33,538 nucleotides of DNA from Clostridia bacterium (GTDB lineage Bacteria; Bacillota; Clostridia; Lachnospirales; Lachnospiraceae), in contig SAAH01000039.1 in NCBI GenBank assembly GCA_009929525.1, forward strand, positions 1 through 33,538, read 5' to 3'. Shown here one piece after another: positions 1-7,627 of the stretch (position 1 is its first letter; the number at the start of each line of letters is the position of its first letter). The notes under the pieces are model-generated. The model was not told where the DNA came from. It ran no database searches and saw nothing but the letters and a program-made list of their open reading frames with translations. The position numbers were made by a program, and so were the translations under genes.

Positions 1-91
1 GAATCAGATTCCTTATATTTGGGGCATTTTTTGAAAGTTGTTTATAAAGACATGGTTTAATTCAGGTCTATGTGGATAAAACTGCGGAAAC

Positions 92-568
92 TCAAGATGG
101 GATTCCATTGATCTCAGTATCCATATGTGCGAAGAATTTCAGATCAGCGATGGAGTCTTTTGCAAGGCTTTCTACCACTTCTTTTGATTTTGGTCCCTGA
201 ACGGCATACATCTGATGCTCATCCGTGATCTCGGTCCAATCCACATCATAGTCGCCCTGATGGAAATACCACCAGTCATCGGTCCTTGTTGCGTAAAGTG
301 TGGAAACCCAGTAACAATCTTCAGATTTTCTCATGATAACAACGTCGTCGATGATCTCACCCTGTTCATTTAACATGGTAGTATATCGATCCCTGCCCAC
401 TGCAAGGGAACCGATATTATTTGGATACATGTAATCAAGGAAAGCAGTGACATCCGGTCCTGTGATCTCCAGAAGCTGATGTGTCCAAAAATACCAGCCT
501 ACGCATGTCCTGACAGCCATATGCTCAGAACGTTTCATATCATCATATTTGAATATATTTTTATACAT
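92..568 (-). pseudogene. Truncated GcvT/DmdA-like aminomethyltransferase (N-terminal part only)
   Basis: The 158 residues resemble the N-terminal folate-binding part of the GcvT/DmdA/LigM family, which moves one-carbon groups to tetrahydrofolate. Visible signs are the stretches GPDVTAFLDYMYPN, GEIIDDVVI and YAVQGPKSKEVVE. Family members are usually 350 residues or more, but here a TGA follows ...EINGIPS, just where the family normally continues into a conserved 'SRxGFTGE' segment. The 91 bases beyond the stop have stops in every frame and show only a vague out-of-frame echo of that segment. It starts at an ATG with GGGAGG about 7 nt upstream, 16 bp after the 409-aa gene, as the last gene of a leftward operon. 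I infer 3' decay or deletion; a stable half-protein cannot be excluded. Confidence 0.6.
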
Positions 569-584
569 TTTACAGCCTCCCTTC

Positions 585-1814
585 TTACATGAATTTGTCT
601 ATTTTTTTGGCGATTTTGATACGCATCTTTCTGTCAGGGGAATCCTCTTCCCAGAGAGACCACTGAGTATTGACGAGAGTTTTGACCATTCCCTGCCACA
701 TCCAGAGGTGAGATTCCGGAACGTCTTTGGTACCAGTGATCTCCAGTCCTCCACGATCGATGACCAGAATCACTTCTTTAGCATTAAATGCTTCTACTTT
801 ATAATCACATACAAGAGACTGGAGAAGCATCTCGATCAGTCCGCCCATGATACGACCGTCTTCTCCGATGGAAGAAGGAACACCCAGCCAGTCACGGCAG
901 GCTTTGATGGCATAACGCTCACCAAACATCGCTTTGCCGGCGGCTTCCAGGACACATTTTAAGATGTGGTCAGCCTGTTTTCTTGTAACGATGCCTCGTT
1001 TTACTGTTTCGGCAATTGCCGGAAGGATGTAAAGAGAAGCACCGGTGGACATATTGACCATCTGATTGCTGGAGTCGGTTTCCGTGTTTGTGCCATTAAC
1101 AAAATGATAATCGCATTCCTCACGAAACATCATGGATTCGGAAACACAGTCTTCCTCAGCGGTATCTTTTTTCAGATCATCAGTAACAGCCGGACCGAAG
1201 CTCTCCCAGAGTGCATGAGGAGGTGCAGGATATTTTTCCCGGGATTCAGCGATGATACGGCAGTGTCTGTCACCGCAGCCTTTCGCTTCCACCATCATAT
1301 AATCGATATCGGGTCTTTTTCTGTGGCGTTCAGCTGTTGCTCTTGCCTGTCCCTGAAGAGACATGGTAGTGGTACGGCAAAGCTCGGAGCCGCAGATATC
1401 CCAGTCACAGACATCCAGTTCTTTTTCAGCACGGTAAGATCCAAAGTCCTGACATCTGCCGCACATAAGAAGGGCATCGTCACCCTTATCCCCGATCAGA
1501 GCACCGGAGAACTGGCCGCACATGAATGGATGGATACCAAATCCGTCGTCGTCACCGTAGTATACGCCTGTGGTATAAAGACGGGCAGAAGCTTCTTCAC
1601 ACATCAACTGGGCACGTTCCTCATAATCAGGAACGATGATCCGAAGTGCCTGGGTAGCAGCTGCACTTAATACAGATTCAAATCTGCTGGCATAATGCAG
1701 GGCATCCTGATAGGAATAGATTTTATTCCATGGAGACTGGATACCGTAATAATTCTTGAAATTTGCTCCCTCACCACTGTTTTGAGGGATTCTTTCATCT
1801 ATCTTTTTACTCAT
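585..1814 (-). CDS. Unrecognised 409-aa cysteine-rich protein, middle gene of SDR/GcvT-like cluster
   Basis: I do not recognise this family with certainty. The protein is soluble: no signal peptide or membrane segment. Cysteines cluster at residues 99, 118, 121, 136, 141 and 146, followed by a CGDRHC motif at 180-185. That motif recalls the cysteine-containing turn of V4R-type or ATC-hydrolase-like small-molecule domains, but the match is weak. The spacing suggests a metal or Fe-S site, which is inference. The C-terminal 150 residues look like a mixed alpha/beta fold. It begins 21 bp after the SDR gene and ends 16 bp before the GcvT-like fragment, so the three are almost certainly co-transcribed and may act on one substrate. 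The long plus-strand open frames overlapping it lack ribosome binding sites and are shadows. Confidence 0.8.
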   Translation of the reverse strand: MSKKIDERIPQNSGEGANFKNYYGIQSPWNKIYSYQDALHYASRFESVLSAAATQALRIIVPDYEERAQLMCEEASARLYTTGVYYGDDDGFGIHPFMCGQFSGALIGDKGDDALLMCGRCQDFGSYRAEKELDVCDWDICGSELCRTTTMSLQGQARATAERHRKRPDIDYMMVEAKGCGDRHCRIIAESREKYPAPPHALWESFGPAVTDDLKKDTAEEDCVSESMMFREECDYHFVNGTNTETDSSNQMVNMSTGASLYILPAIAETVKRGIVTRKQADHILKCVLEAAGKAMFGERYAIKACRDWLGVPSSIGEDGRIMGGLIEMLLQSLVCDYKVEAFNAKEVILVIDRGGLEITGTKDVPESHLWMWQGMVKTLVNTQWSLWEEDSPDRKMRIKIAKKIDKFM

Positions 1815-1835
1815 AATCGTTCACCTTCTCATCTA

Positions 1836-2753
1836 TCAGTCAAGGTCTTCGGGATACTGGTCAATAGCTGCCTGATATTTTACGATATTGTGGGACATAC
1901 CGCCGTCGGCAACCACGATCTCACCGGTCATACCGTCAGACATAGGGGTACACATGGCGTAAGCAACGATGGCAACCGTGTCAACCGGCTGAGTACCATC
2001 ATTTTGCCATACCATCAATTCCTCGTAGAATTCGTCCTGCTTTTCCTCGGAAAGACCTTTGGCACACATATTGGAGGATGCTCCCGCTGTTACCATACCG
2101 CCCGGAGCCACAACATTTACCATGATGCCGTAACGCTTTAATTCTTTGGCTGCCTCGATAGCAAGGGAATTGACTCCGCCCTTGGAGGCTGCGTAATGCG
2201 GATATCCGCCAAATACAGGATATGGGAGCCATGCACAATTAGAAGAGATCAGTGTGATCTTACCCTGTACTTTATGCTCGATCATATAGTTACTTACATG
2301 TTTGATCCCTAAAAATGCTCCGCTGATATTTGTATCTATGACACGCCGGAACTCTTCCGCCGGAAGGTCATAGATATGAGCATAACTCCAGATTGCTGCA
2401 CTATTTACATAGATATCAATACTTCCGAACTTTTCATCTGCTGATTTTATCAGATTTTCCATATCCGCTTCGTTGGAAACATTGGTACGGCAGAACATCA
2501 CTCGATCCTGGCCGTATCCTGCTTCTTCAAGAAGAGGTATGGTATAATCGCCTTTCGCCTGAGAACTTCCTGCGATTACTACATTTGCACCGCCCTGCAG
2601 CAGTCTCAATGCGATGTTAAACCCTAAACCGGAGGTGGCACCGGTAACGATGGCAACCTTTCCTTTCACTGAAAACATTTCTTCCATGGGCCGCGAAGTT
2701 GCGATGTAATTTTTGAGCATTGCGATATTCGCCGCATTCATATCAAAATCCAT
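1836..2753 (-). CDS. SDR-family NAD(P)-dependent oxidoreductase
   Basis: A classical short-chain dehydrogenase/reductase of 305 residues. The cofactor motif TGATSGLG is at 37-44, an NSAA segment at 117-120, the catalytic Ser near 170, and the YxxxK pair at Tyr187/Lys191. About 30 extra residues precede the Rossmann core. The preferred start is the ATG at 2753, with AAGAAGG about 8 nt upstream; a TTG two codons earlier is less well placed. It is the first gene of the leftward cluster and is divergent from the PucR-type regulator. The substrate cannot be read from sequence. Its company (GcvT-like protein, PucR regulator) suggests a catabolic alcohol/ketone step. Confidence 0.9.
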   Translation of the reverse strand: MDFDMNAANIAMLKNYIATSRPMEEMFSVKGKVAIVTGATSGLGFNIALRLLQGGANVVIAGSSQAKGDYTIPLLEEAGYGQDRVMFCRTNVSNEADMENLIKSADEKFGSIDIYVNSAAIWSYAHIYDLPAEEFRRVIDTNISGAFLGIKHVSNYMIEHKVQGKITLISSNCAWLPYPVFGGYPHYAASKGGVNSLAIEAAKELKRYGIMVNVVAPGGMVTAGASSNMCAKGLSEEKQDEFYEELMVWQNDGTQPVDTVAIVAYAMCTPMSDGMTGEIVVADGGMSHNIVKYQAAIDQYPEDLD

Positions 2754-2882
2754 AATCAAACCCTTCTTTCCGTTTCATATTTTACAAATCGATTTTCATA
2801 CTCGGGAGAGAATAACTATTTTTATTATGAAGAAGAATCGTGTATTTGGAAATGCTGTCATTCATATGGTTTTTTTGCATTT

Positions 2883-2904
2883 TACCCATTAAAAATGAGG
2901 GGTA
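2883..2904. promoter_or_regulatory. Possible operator: imperfect inverted repeat in divergent intergenic region
   Basis: TACCCATT and, after three bases, AATGAGGGGTA form a gapped inverted repeat just upstream of the PucR gene promoter, in the 187-bp region between the divergent cluster and its regulator. The position fits autoregulation or control of the leftward operon. The repeat is short and imperfect, so this is tentative. Confidence 0.25.
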
Positions 2905-2907
2905 CTA

Positions 2908-2935
2908 TTGATTAGTTTGAACTTGAGGGTATAAT
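2908..2935 (+). promoter_or_regulatory. Sigma-A type promoter for the PucR-type regulator
   Basis: TTGATT at 2908-2913, a 16-base spacer and a perfect TATAAT at 2930-2935. Transcription would begin near 2942, giving a leader of about 20 nt to the ATG at 2962. Confidence 0.55.
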
Positions 2936-2961
2936 GAAAAGTGGGGAAGGAGATGAAAGAT

Positions 2962-4494
2962 ATGAAGCTTTGTGTAGATATTATTTTTGAACGGTTGAGC
3001 AGAAAATATCCCATTAAAATGTATGGTGAGGGGAATGGGAAAATGGTCCTGCATGCACCGGAGCTATATATTGATAATACACTTCAATTTTATGCTGACC
3101 ATGTTTATCTCGCCACGGTGGAGCATCTGCCGCAGCGTCCAAGGATAGAGAAAAATGTTGTATTGGTCTGTATAGGGGAAAGTGCGCGGTTGTCTTATTA
3201 TAAGGAGCATGCGACGGTGCTGCTGATCAAAAAGAAAGTAGATTTTTTTGAGGTTTATAAGAGTATTCAGGGGATATATGAACTGTTTCATAACTGGGAG
3301 AGCCAGCTTCTGGAACTTTTCATGAAATCTCCATCCATTCAGGATGTGCTGAACTGTACATATTCGGTACTTGAACGGCCTATTTTTATTCTGGATACTT
3401 CGTTTCAATTTGTTGCAGCAACAAGTATGAACGAAGCGACGAAAGATGGCAGGTGGAGTCAGAACCGTGGGAGTCTTGATCCGGAGGCTTTTTTGGAATT
3501 TTTAAGAGAAAAAGACTTGAGCCTGGACCGAAAAGGTGCTTTTTTACTGGAATTTGAAGCAGGAAATGTTCTATGTGTCAATCTCTTTAACGAAAGCGAT
3601 GAATATATGGGATGTCTTTGCATCGATCAGTGTAATCACTCATTTGTCGGAGGGGAAGATAAAATTGCAGAATATGTAGCAAGTATGATTGAAAAAGTAT
3701 CGGAACTGTCACCCGTACTTCTTAAAAATGAACACAGTTCGTTGAGAGAGACCCTTCGAAACATAATGAACGAGATGCCTATGAGCAAAAATCAGAAGCT
3801 GCTTTTAAGATCATCCAATAACAAACAAAGCTATATTTGTATATCCATGCACTGTCTAAAGCGTTTTTTGGCATTGCCGGTGGGTTATCTTTGCTCAGTG
3901 TTGGAAAATCTGTTTCCAGAGAGCATTTTCTTTGAGCAGAATAATACGATTTTAGGAATGATTTTGTTGGATGGTTTTGAGAAGGAAAATCAGCTTACTG
4001 ATGAGCTGAAAGCAAAGATAATCCCAATGATGGAAGAAATGCAGCTATGCGTTGGGGTGAGTAACAGTTTTTCGGATTTGTATATGCTGCGTACCTATTA
4101 TTTTCAGGCAGAGGCAGCGATTGAAAACGGGGAATTATATAAGCCGGATCAAAAGCTTCATTTTTTCTCGGAGTTCGCTTTGACAGAAATGGTGGCAAAT
4201 TCATTGGGTGGATTTCCACTGGAGGCATATTTTCCCAATGGATTTAGAAAGCTGCAGACACATGATCAGGTTGGGGCAATATCTTATCTGGAAACCCTGG
4301 CAGTTTTCCTTGAAGAAAATATGTCCTACGCAAAGGCCGCCCGAAGATTGTTTGTCCACAGGAGCACTTTGATCGAGAGAATCAGCAGGATCGAGAGCGA
4401 GCTGGAGATTGACTTTAATGACCCGGACCAGAGGCTTCAGCTTCAGATCATCTTGAAAGCGCTTTCTATTGAAAAGCGAATGGACATCGAATAA
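2962..4494 (+). CDS. PucR-family transcriptional regulator (C-terminal HTH_30)
   Basis: A 510-residue cytoplasmic regulator. The C-terminus carries the PucR-type helix-turn-helix: ENMSYAKAARRLFVHRSTLIERISRIE followed by a short helix ending in QLQIILKALS. The middle contains a GGDEF/CdaR-like linker region and the N-terminus an unclassified ligand-sensing part. The preferred start is the ATG at 2962, 9 nt after GGAAGGAG; GTG 2941 and ATG 2953 overlap that site. It is divergent from the SDR / 409-aa / GcvT-like cluster, the usual position of a regulator that senses the cluster's substrate. PucR/CdaR relatives control purine, sugar acid and aromatic catabolism, but the inducer here is unknown. 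A strong terminator follows the stop. Confidence 0.88.
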   Translation: MKLCVDIIFERLSRKYPIKMYGEGNGKMVLHAPELYIDNTLQFYADHVYLATVEHLPQRPRIEKNVVLVCIGESARLSYYKEHATVLLIKKKVDFFEVYKSIQGIYELFHNWESQLLELFMKSPSIQDVLNCTYSVLERPIFILDTSFQFVAATSMNEATKDGRWSQNRGSLDPEAFLEFLREKDLSLDRKGAFLLEFEAGNVLCVNLFNESDEYMGCLCIDQCNHSFVGGEDKIAEYVASMIEKVSELSPVLLKNEHSSLRETLRNIMNEMPMSKNQKLLLRSSNNKQSYICISMHCLKRFLALPVGYLCSVLENLFPESIFFEQNNTILGMILLDGFEKENQLTDELKAKIIPMMEEMQLCVGVSNSFSDLYMLRTYYFQAEAAIENGELYKPDQKLHFFSEFALTEMVANSLGGFPLEAYFPNGFRKLQTHDQVGAISYLETLAVFLEENMSYAKAARRLFVHRSTLIERISRIESELEIDFNDPDQRLQLQIILKALSIEKRMDIE

Positions 4495-4497
4495 ATC

Positions 4498-4546
4498 AAA
4501 AAGGCAGTTATTTTGTCTCATTGGATGAGAAAAATAACTGCCTTTT
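4498..4546. terminator. Bidirectional intrinsic terminator
   Basis: A near-perfect 16-17 bp stem: AAAAAGGCAGTTATTTT at 4498-4514 pairs with the arm at 4531-4546, enclosing a loop of about 16 nt. T-tracts exist in both directions, so it can end both the rightward PucR gene (stop 4494) and the leftward 71-aa gene (stop 4595). Confidence 0.88.
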
Positions 4547-4594
4547 GCAGCTGGTTTACATATGTACCAATTCACTCAAATTAGTATCGTCCTG

Positions 4595-4810
4595 TTATCT
4601 GGAGCAGGCCTTCAATTCTGCATCAATTTCATCCATATGTGGTGCCAGCTCGGCAGATTCCGGATAGCTGAGAAGCTTACGGTAAGTAAGCGCTCCCACC
4701 AGTTTCATACGCGGGTCCTTAGATGCACCCGGTGCCCATTTTTCCATAACAGCTTTTCCTTCTTCAGATCTTAAAATCTCTTTTACCTTTGAATCCAATG
4801 ATAATGCCAT
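4595..4810 (-). CDS. Small 71-aa protein of unknown function
   Basis: The start is the ATG at 4810, preceded by GGGAGG about 6 nt upstream. The longer open frame (start 4903) has no ribosome binding site and an AT-rich, non-protein-like extension. The sequence, with LRSEEGKAVMEKWAPGAS and a second helix MKLVGALTYRKLL, looks like a compact helical domain. I recall similar short 'EAKAVLEKYxPGxS' modules in Lachnospiraceae, alone or at the ends of larger enzymes, but cannot name the family. It is soluble and has no signal peptide. It is convergent with the PucR gene and shares its terminator. A TATAAT-like box lies around 4885-4890 on the minus strand. Confidence 0.72.
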   Translation of the reverse strand: MALSLDSKVKEILRSEEGKAVMEKWAPGASKDPRMKLVGALTYRKLLSYPESAELAPHMDEIDAELKACSR

Positions 4811-5282
4811 AAGTAACCTCCCTGATATTATGAAATAAAATACATGAAATAGTTTCTGCAAATTCTTTCCCGAGAATTCATTGTATTCATTATATATAAT
4901 CATCAGTACATTTCACACCCGACAAAAGATGGGAAATGGGGGGAGGAAAACTAGCTATTTGTTGGAGGTTACTGTCCACGCATTGTTCAGCAATACACTT
5001 TGCGGGATACATGGAAGAAAGAAAATTGATGTCAACAAAAGAAAATGGAGATGTCTCCGCCGCTATGCTGGTCCGGCGGGGCATATACACAAAAGAGCAA
5101 AAATATATTCCGTTTTGCCCAGCCGGGCACGATGATTTTAAGTGAATTGGGGCATCTGCAACACATTTATACTATTGCCGCGTTATTAGTCCTGACACAG
5201 GGCAGGAGGCGAATCTTGCTTGTCTATGCCCCAGATAACAGTAACGATAAGAAAGACAGGTGGATAAATTTTCAATTCAATG
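4811..5282. other. Gene-poor intergenic region
   Basis: The left end holds the promoter and leader of the leftward 71-aa gene. The remainder has several overlapping short open frames on both strands (for example 4936-5145 plus), none with a convincing ribosome binding site or recognisable product. An 8-bp inverted repeat (TGGGGCAT at 5148-5155, ATGCCCCA at 5226-5233) brackets 70 bases. Together with the Rpn relic immediately downstream, it reads as a decayed insertion zone. Confidence 0.4.
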
Positions 5283-5407
5283 GTTTTATGTTTAAACACC
5301 ATCTGGTACAATGTCAGTAGACTGATTATGTTTTTTCGTAAGGTCTGTTTCAGACATTAATTGTTACAGAAAATAACGGGAAACGTATGTAAAAAAATGA
5401 CACACGC
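5283..5407 (+). pseudogene. Relic of an Rpn/PDDEXK-transposase gene leader and start region
   Basis: Three blocks match, in order, the leader of the intact Rpn-family gene at 11482: 5283-5320 against 11367-11404 (33 of 38 bases identical), 5322-5333 against 11437-11448 (12 of 12), and about 5381-5407 against 11476-11507 (ending in the shared TGACACACGC). About 32 bp between blocks one and two is missing. The equivalent of the start codon runs straight into a TAA, so nothing is translated. The rest of the nuclease gene is gone, and a phosphoesterase gene begins 16 bp later. Confidence 0.6.
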
Positions 5408-5422
5408 AGAGGAGATACGAAC

Positions 5423-6358
5423 ATGCAAAAACTAAGATTTCATAAGGATGGCACTTTTAAGATCATGCAGATGACAGATATCCATTACGAAGATGGAAGT
5501 TCTGAGGATCTGCAGACAGTTGCTTTGATGAGAAAACTGATCCGGCTGGAACAACCAGATTTCATCATGTTGTCAGGGGACACCGTATTCAATGAGAACA
5601 ATATAGCAAACTTGTCAAAGGCAGTAGAGCCGATTACTGAATCGGGCATCCCGTGGAGTTATATATTTGGCAACCACGATACAGAAAAGGGTGCAGGATA
5701 TGAGAAACTGTACGAAGAAGTCCTGAAACAAAAAGGATGTATGGCTTACCATGATCCGGATTCGGGAAAAGGTTTGGGAAATCATACGATCAAGATCATG
5801 GGGAATGACGGACAGATGAAGTGGACAGTTTTTGGACTGGACTCCGGTAATTACAACTGCCTTGAACATATGGAAGGATATGCATACCTGGATCGTACTC
5901 AGGTAGAGTGGTATCAAAGAAAAATCAAAGAATTGGAAAAGGAAAATGCTGATTTTGGAGCACTGACATTTTTGCACATCCCGTTAAAAGAATTTCTTGA
6001 AGTGTGGGATTATGAGGTGTGTTATGGCGAGAAGAATGAAGGAATCTGCTGTTCCCGACTGAATACAGGAATGTTTGCGGCTATGCAGGAAGTTGGACAT
6101 ACCAGAGGGGTATTCGCAGGGCATGACCATGTGAATGAATACTATGGAAAATTATATGGGATCACTCTTGGATATGGACGAGCTACAGGATATAATACCT
6201 ATGGCAGGGAAGGATTCCAGCGTGGGGCAAGACTCTTTATGATGAATGAGAATAAACCGGATTCCTTTGATACTTATGTACGGCTGGAGGATGGATCAGT
6301 GATCGATCAGCCGAAGAAACATGAACCGGAGAGAAGAAGAGAAATTGATGGGGAATGA
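5423..6358 (+). CDS. Calcineurin-like metallophosphoesterase
   Basis: A 311-residue member of the metallophosphoesterase superfamily, which uses a two-metal centre to hydrolyse phosphoesters. All signature blocks are present: DIH at 19-21, GD at 52-53, GNHD at 83-86, His185 in FLHIP and GHDH at 233-236. No signal peptide is seen, so it is probably cytoplasmic. It resembles the YkuE/Dcr2-like purple-acid-phosphatase-type branch more than 5'-nucleotidases. The start ATG has GGAG about 9 nt upstream; that region directly abuts the Rpn relic. The LysR gene follows 56 bp later, possibly on the same transcript. The substrate is unknown. Confidence 0.88.
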   Translation: MQKLRFHKDGTFKIMQMTDIHYEDGSSEDLQTVALMRKLIRLEQPDFIMLSGDTVFNENNIANLSKAVEPITESGIPWSYIFGNHDTEKGAGYEKLYEEVLKQKGCMAYHDPDSGKGLGNHTIKIMGNDGQMKWTVFGLDSGNYNCLEHMEGYAYLDRTQVEWYQRKIKELEKENADFGALTFLHIPLKEFLEVWDYEVCYGEKNEGICCSRLNTGMFAAMQEVGHTRGVFAGHDHVNEYYGKLYGITLGYGRATGYNTYGREGFQRGARLFMMNENKPDSFDTYVRLEDGSVIDQPKKHEPERRREIDGE

Positions 6359-6414
6359 TAGAGGTTGATCATTCTGCCGGAAAAGTATGATGTGGTTGGA
6401 AGGGGGGATGTGTT

Positions 6415-7305
6415 TTGGAATTTCGTAAGCTTCAGTATTTTGAATCTGTTGCCAGATTGAGTAATTTTACGAAAGCGGCGGAAGAATTGTATGTGGCTCA
6501 GCCCACTATTACAACAGCTATTAAACGAATGGAGGAAGAACTTGGAGTACCTCTTTTTGTACGGGATAAACGTAAGGTGCTGCTGACCTATGAAGGAGAA
6601 GTGTTTCTTGAAAAGGTAAAAGATATATTGAAACGCTTTGACCAGGCGATCTTCGATATGCAGGAAATGTCAGCGAATCATGAATGGACGGTAAATATCG
6701 GTATCGTACCAATATCAGGGAGCAGTCTGCTGGCGGTGTTGTACCAGGGTTTGACAGAAAAATATCCAAATATCCGTTACAAGATATTAGAGATTGGAAG
6801 CTATGGAATAGAAGATGCGATCAAGAGGGGCGAAATGGATATAGGATATCTGATCCTGCGAGACAACATGCAGGAGAAATATAATATATGCCGGGTCCAC
6901 AAATCAGAATTAAAGGTTTTAGTACATATAGAGCATCCATTGGCTTGTCGGCAGAGTCTGAGTGTAAGGGATTTGAAAGATGAAAAAATAATTTATTTTC
7001 CACAGCATTCTTATGTGCGACAGAAAATGGATGCAGAATTTCAGCGATGCGGTGTTGTACCGAACATATTTGCGGAACCTGTCCAGATGATCTCGTTGTA
7101 TAATCTTGTACAGCATAATGCAGGAATTTCGTTTTCTGTAGGAGAATATTACGACTCCATGATCCGCTCAGAAGATATTGTGGCAATCCCGTTGGAAGAA
7201 CCGGTATACTGCGAGACTGGATTTATATGGAAAAAGGGTGAAAAGTTAAACTATGCAGCACAAAGGTGCCTTGAATATGTTCAGGAGCATGCAGAAGAAT
7301 TATAA
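6415..7305 (+). CDS. LysR-family transcriptional regulator
   Basis: A 296-residue LysR-type regulator with the N-terminal winged helix (residues 1-60, including FTKAAEELYVAQPTITTAIKRME) and a C-terminal periplasmic-binding-protein-like effector domain. Translation starts at TTG 6415, placed about 6 nt after AAGGGGGG; the ATG at 6408 is in another frame and hits a stop after six codons. A terminator follows, then the transporter / malic enzyme / esterase operon, whose promoter carries two T-N11-A palindromes. It is therefore the likely activator of that operon, responding to a small carboxylate or a pathway intermediate (inference). Confidence 0.92.
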   Translation: MEFRKLQYFESVARLSNFTKAAEELYVAQPTITTAIKRMEEELGVPLFVRDKRKVLLTYEGEVFLEKVKDILKRFDQAIFDMQEMSANHEWTVNIGIVPISGSSLLAVLYQGLTEKYPNIRYKILEIGSYGIEDAIKRGEMDIGYLILRDNMQEKYNICRVHKSELKVLVHIEHPLACRQSLSVRDLKDEKIIYFPQHSYVRQKMDAEFQRCGVVPNIFAEPVQMISLYNLVQHNAGISFSVGEYYDSMIRSEDIVAIPLEEPVYCETGFIWKKGEKLNYAAQRCLEYVQEHAEEL

Positions 7306-7317
7306 AGGGAAAAAGAG

Positions 7318-7376
7318 ATATATAAAAAGAACAGCAGATGTCATAGATTATGATGTCTGCTGTTCTTTTTATATAT
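7318..7376 (+). terminator. Intrinsic terminator after LysR gene
   Basis: A long hairpin with arms 7318-7343 and 7351-7376 (core AAAAAGAACAGCAGA / TCTGCTGTTCTTTTT), two internal mismatches and a 7-nt loop. The T-tract lies in the right arm. It separates the LysR transcript from the operon downstream. Confidence 0.85.
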
Positions 7377-7458
7377 CCGCTAACGTCCGATCCTGCACAA
7401 ATAGAAAAAATGTCATGAAAAATGGTTAGACTCAGAAAAAAACATGACAATAAAACTA

Positions 7459-7473
7459 ATAGTTTCAAACTAT
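7459..7473. promoter_or_regulatory. Upstream LysR-type site (T-N11-A palindrome)
   Basis: A perfect palindrome, ATAGTTT-C-AAACTAT, containing the T-N11-A signature (T7460, A7472). Its centre (7466) lies about 64 bases before the predicted transcription start at about 7530, the usual place of a LysR recognition site. Confidence 0.6.
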
Positions 7474-7494
7474 CACCTGATAAAAATAGTGTAT

Positions 7495-7523
7495 TTCACA
7501 AAAGAATACCGCATTGGTATAGT
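7495..7523 (+). promoter_or_regulatory. Sigma-A promoter of the transporter-malic enzyme operon
   Basis: TTCACA at 7495-7500, a 17-base spacer and TATAGT at 7518-7523, each one base from consensus. The predicted start is near 7530, giving a leader of about 98 nt to the ATG at 7628. Confidence 0.65.
7506..7520. promoter_or_regulatory. Downstream LysR-type site overlapping the promoter
   Basis: ATACC-N5-GGTAT, with the T-N11-A signature (T7507, A7519). It lies between the -35 and -10 boxes and overlaps the -10 by three bases, centred near -17. Its position suggests an activation or repression site used together with the palindrome 47 bp upstream. Confidence 0.5.
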
Positions 7524-7627
7524 GAAAATATACAAAATGACGGAAAGGAGAAGAGGCGAAAGTCAAATCATATGAGCGAGATGAATTGAAAATGTAAAAA
7601 CAAAAGAATGTGAATGGGGGATTAGAA

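Noticed and set aside
549-1670. Long plus-strand open frames (137 and 234 aa) opposite the cysteine-rich gene
   Set aside because: No ribosome binding sites, no recognisable domains, and they mirror the codon pattern of the real minus-strand gene.
2760-2900. Promoter for the leftward SDR cluster (TTCCAA ... CATAAT on the minus strand)
   Set aside because: Only about half of the -35 bases match; a promoter must exist here, but I could not place it with confidence.
4936-5145. 69-aa plus-strand open frame in the gene-poor region
   Set aside because: No ribosome binding site and no family resemblance; two other overlapping frames are equally long.
5148-5233. 8-bp inverted repeat that could be transposon ends
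   Set aside because: Arms are short, no target duplication is visible, and nothing coding lies between; kept only as a remark on the region.
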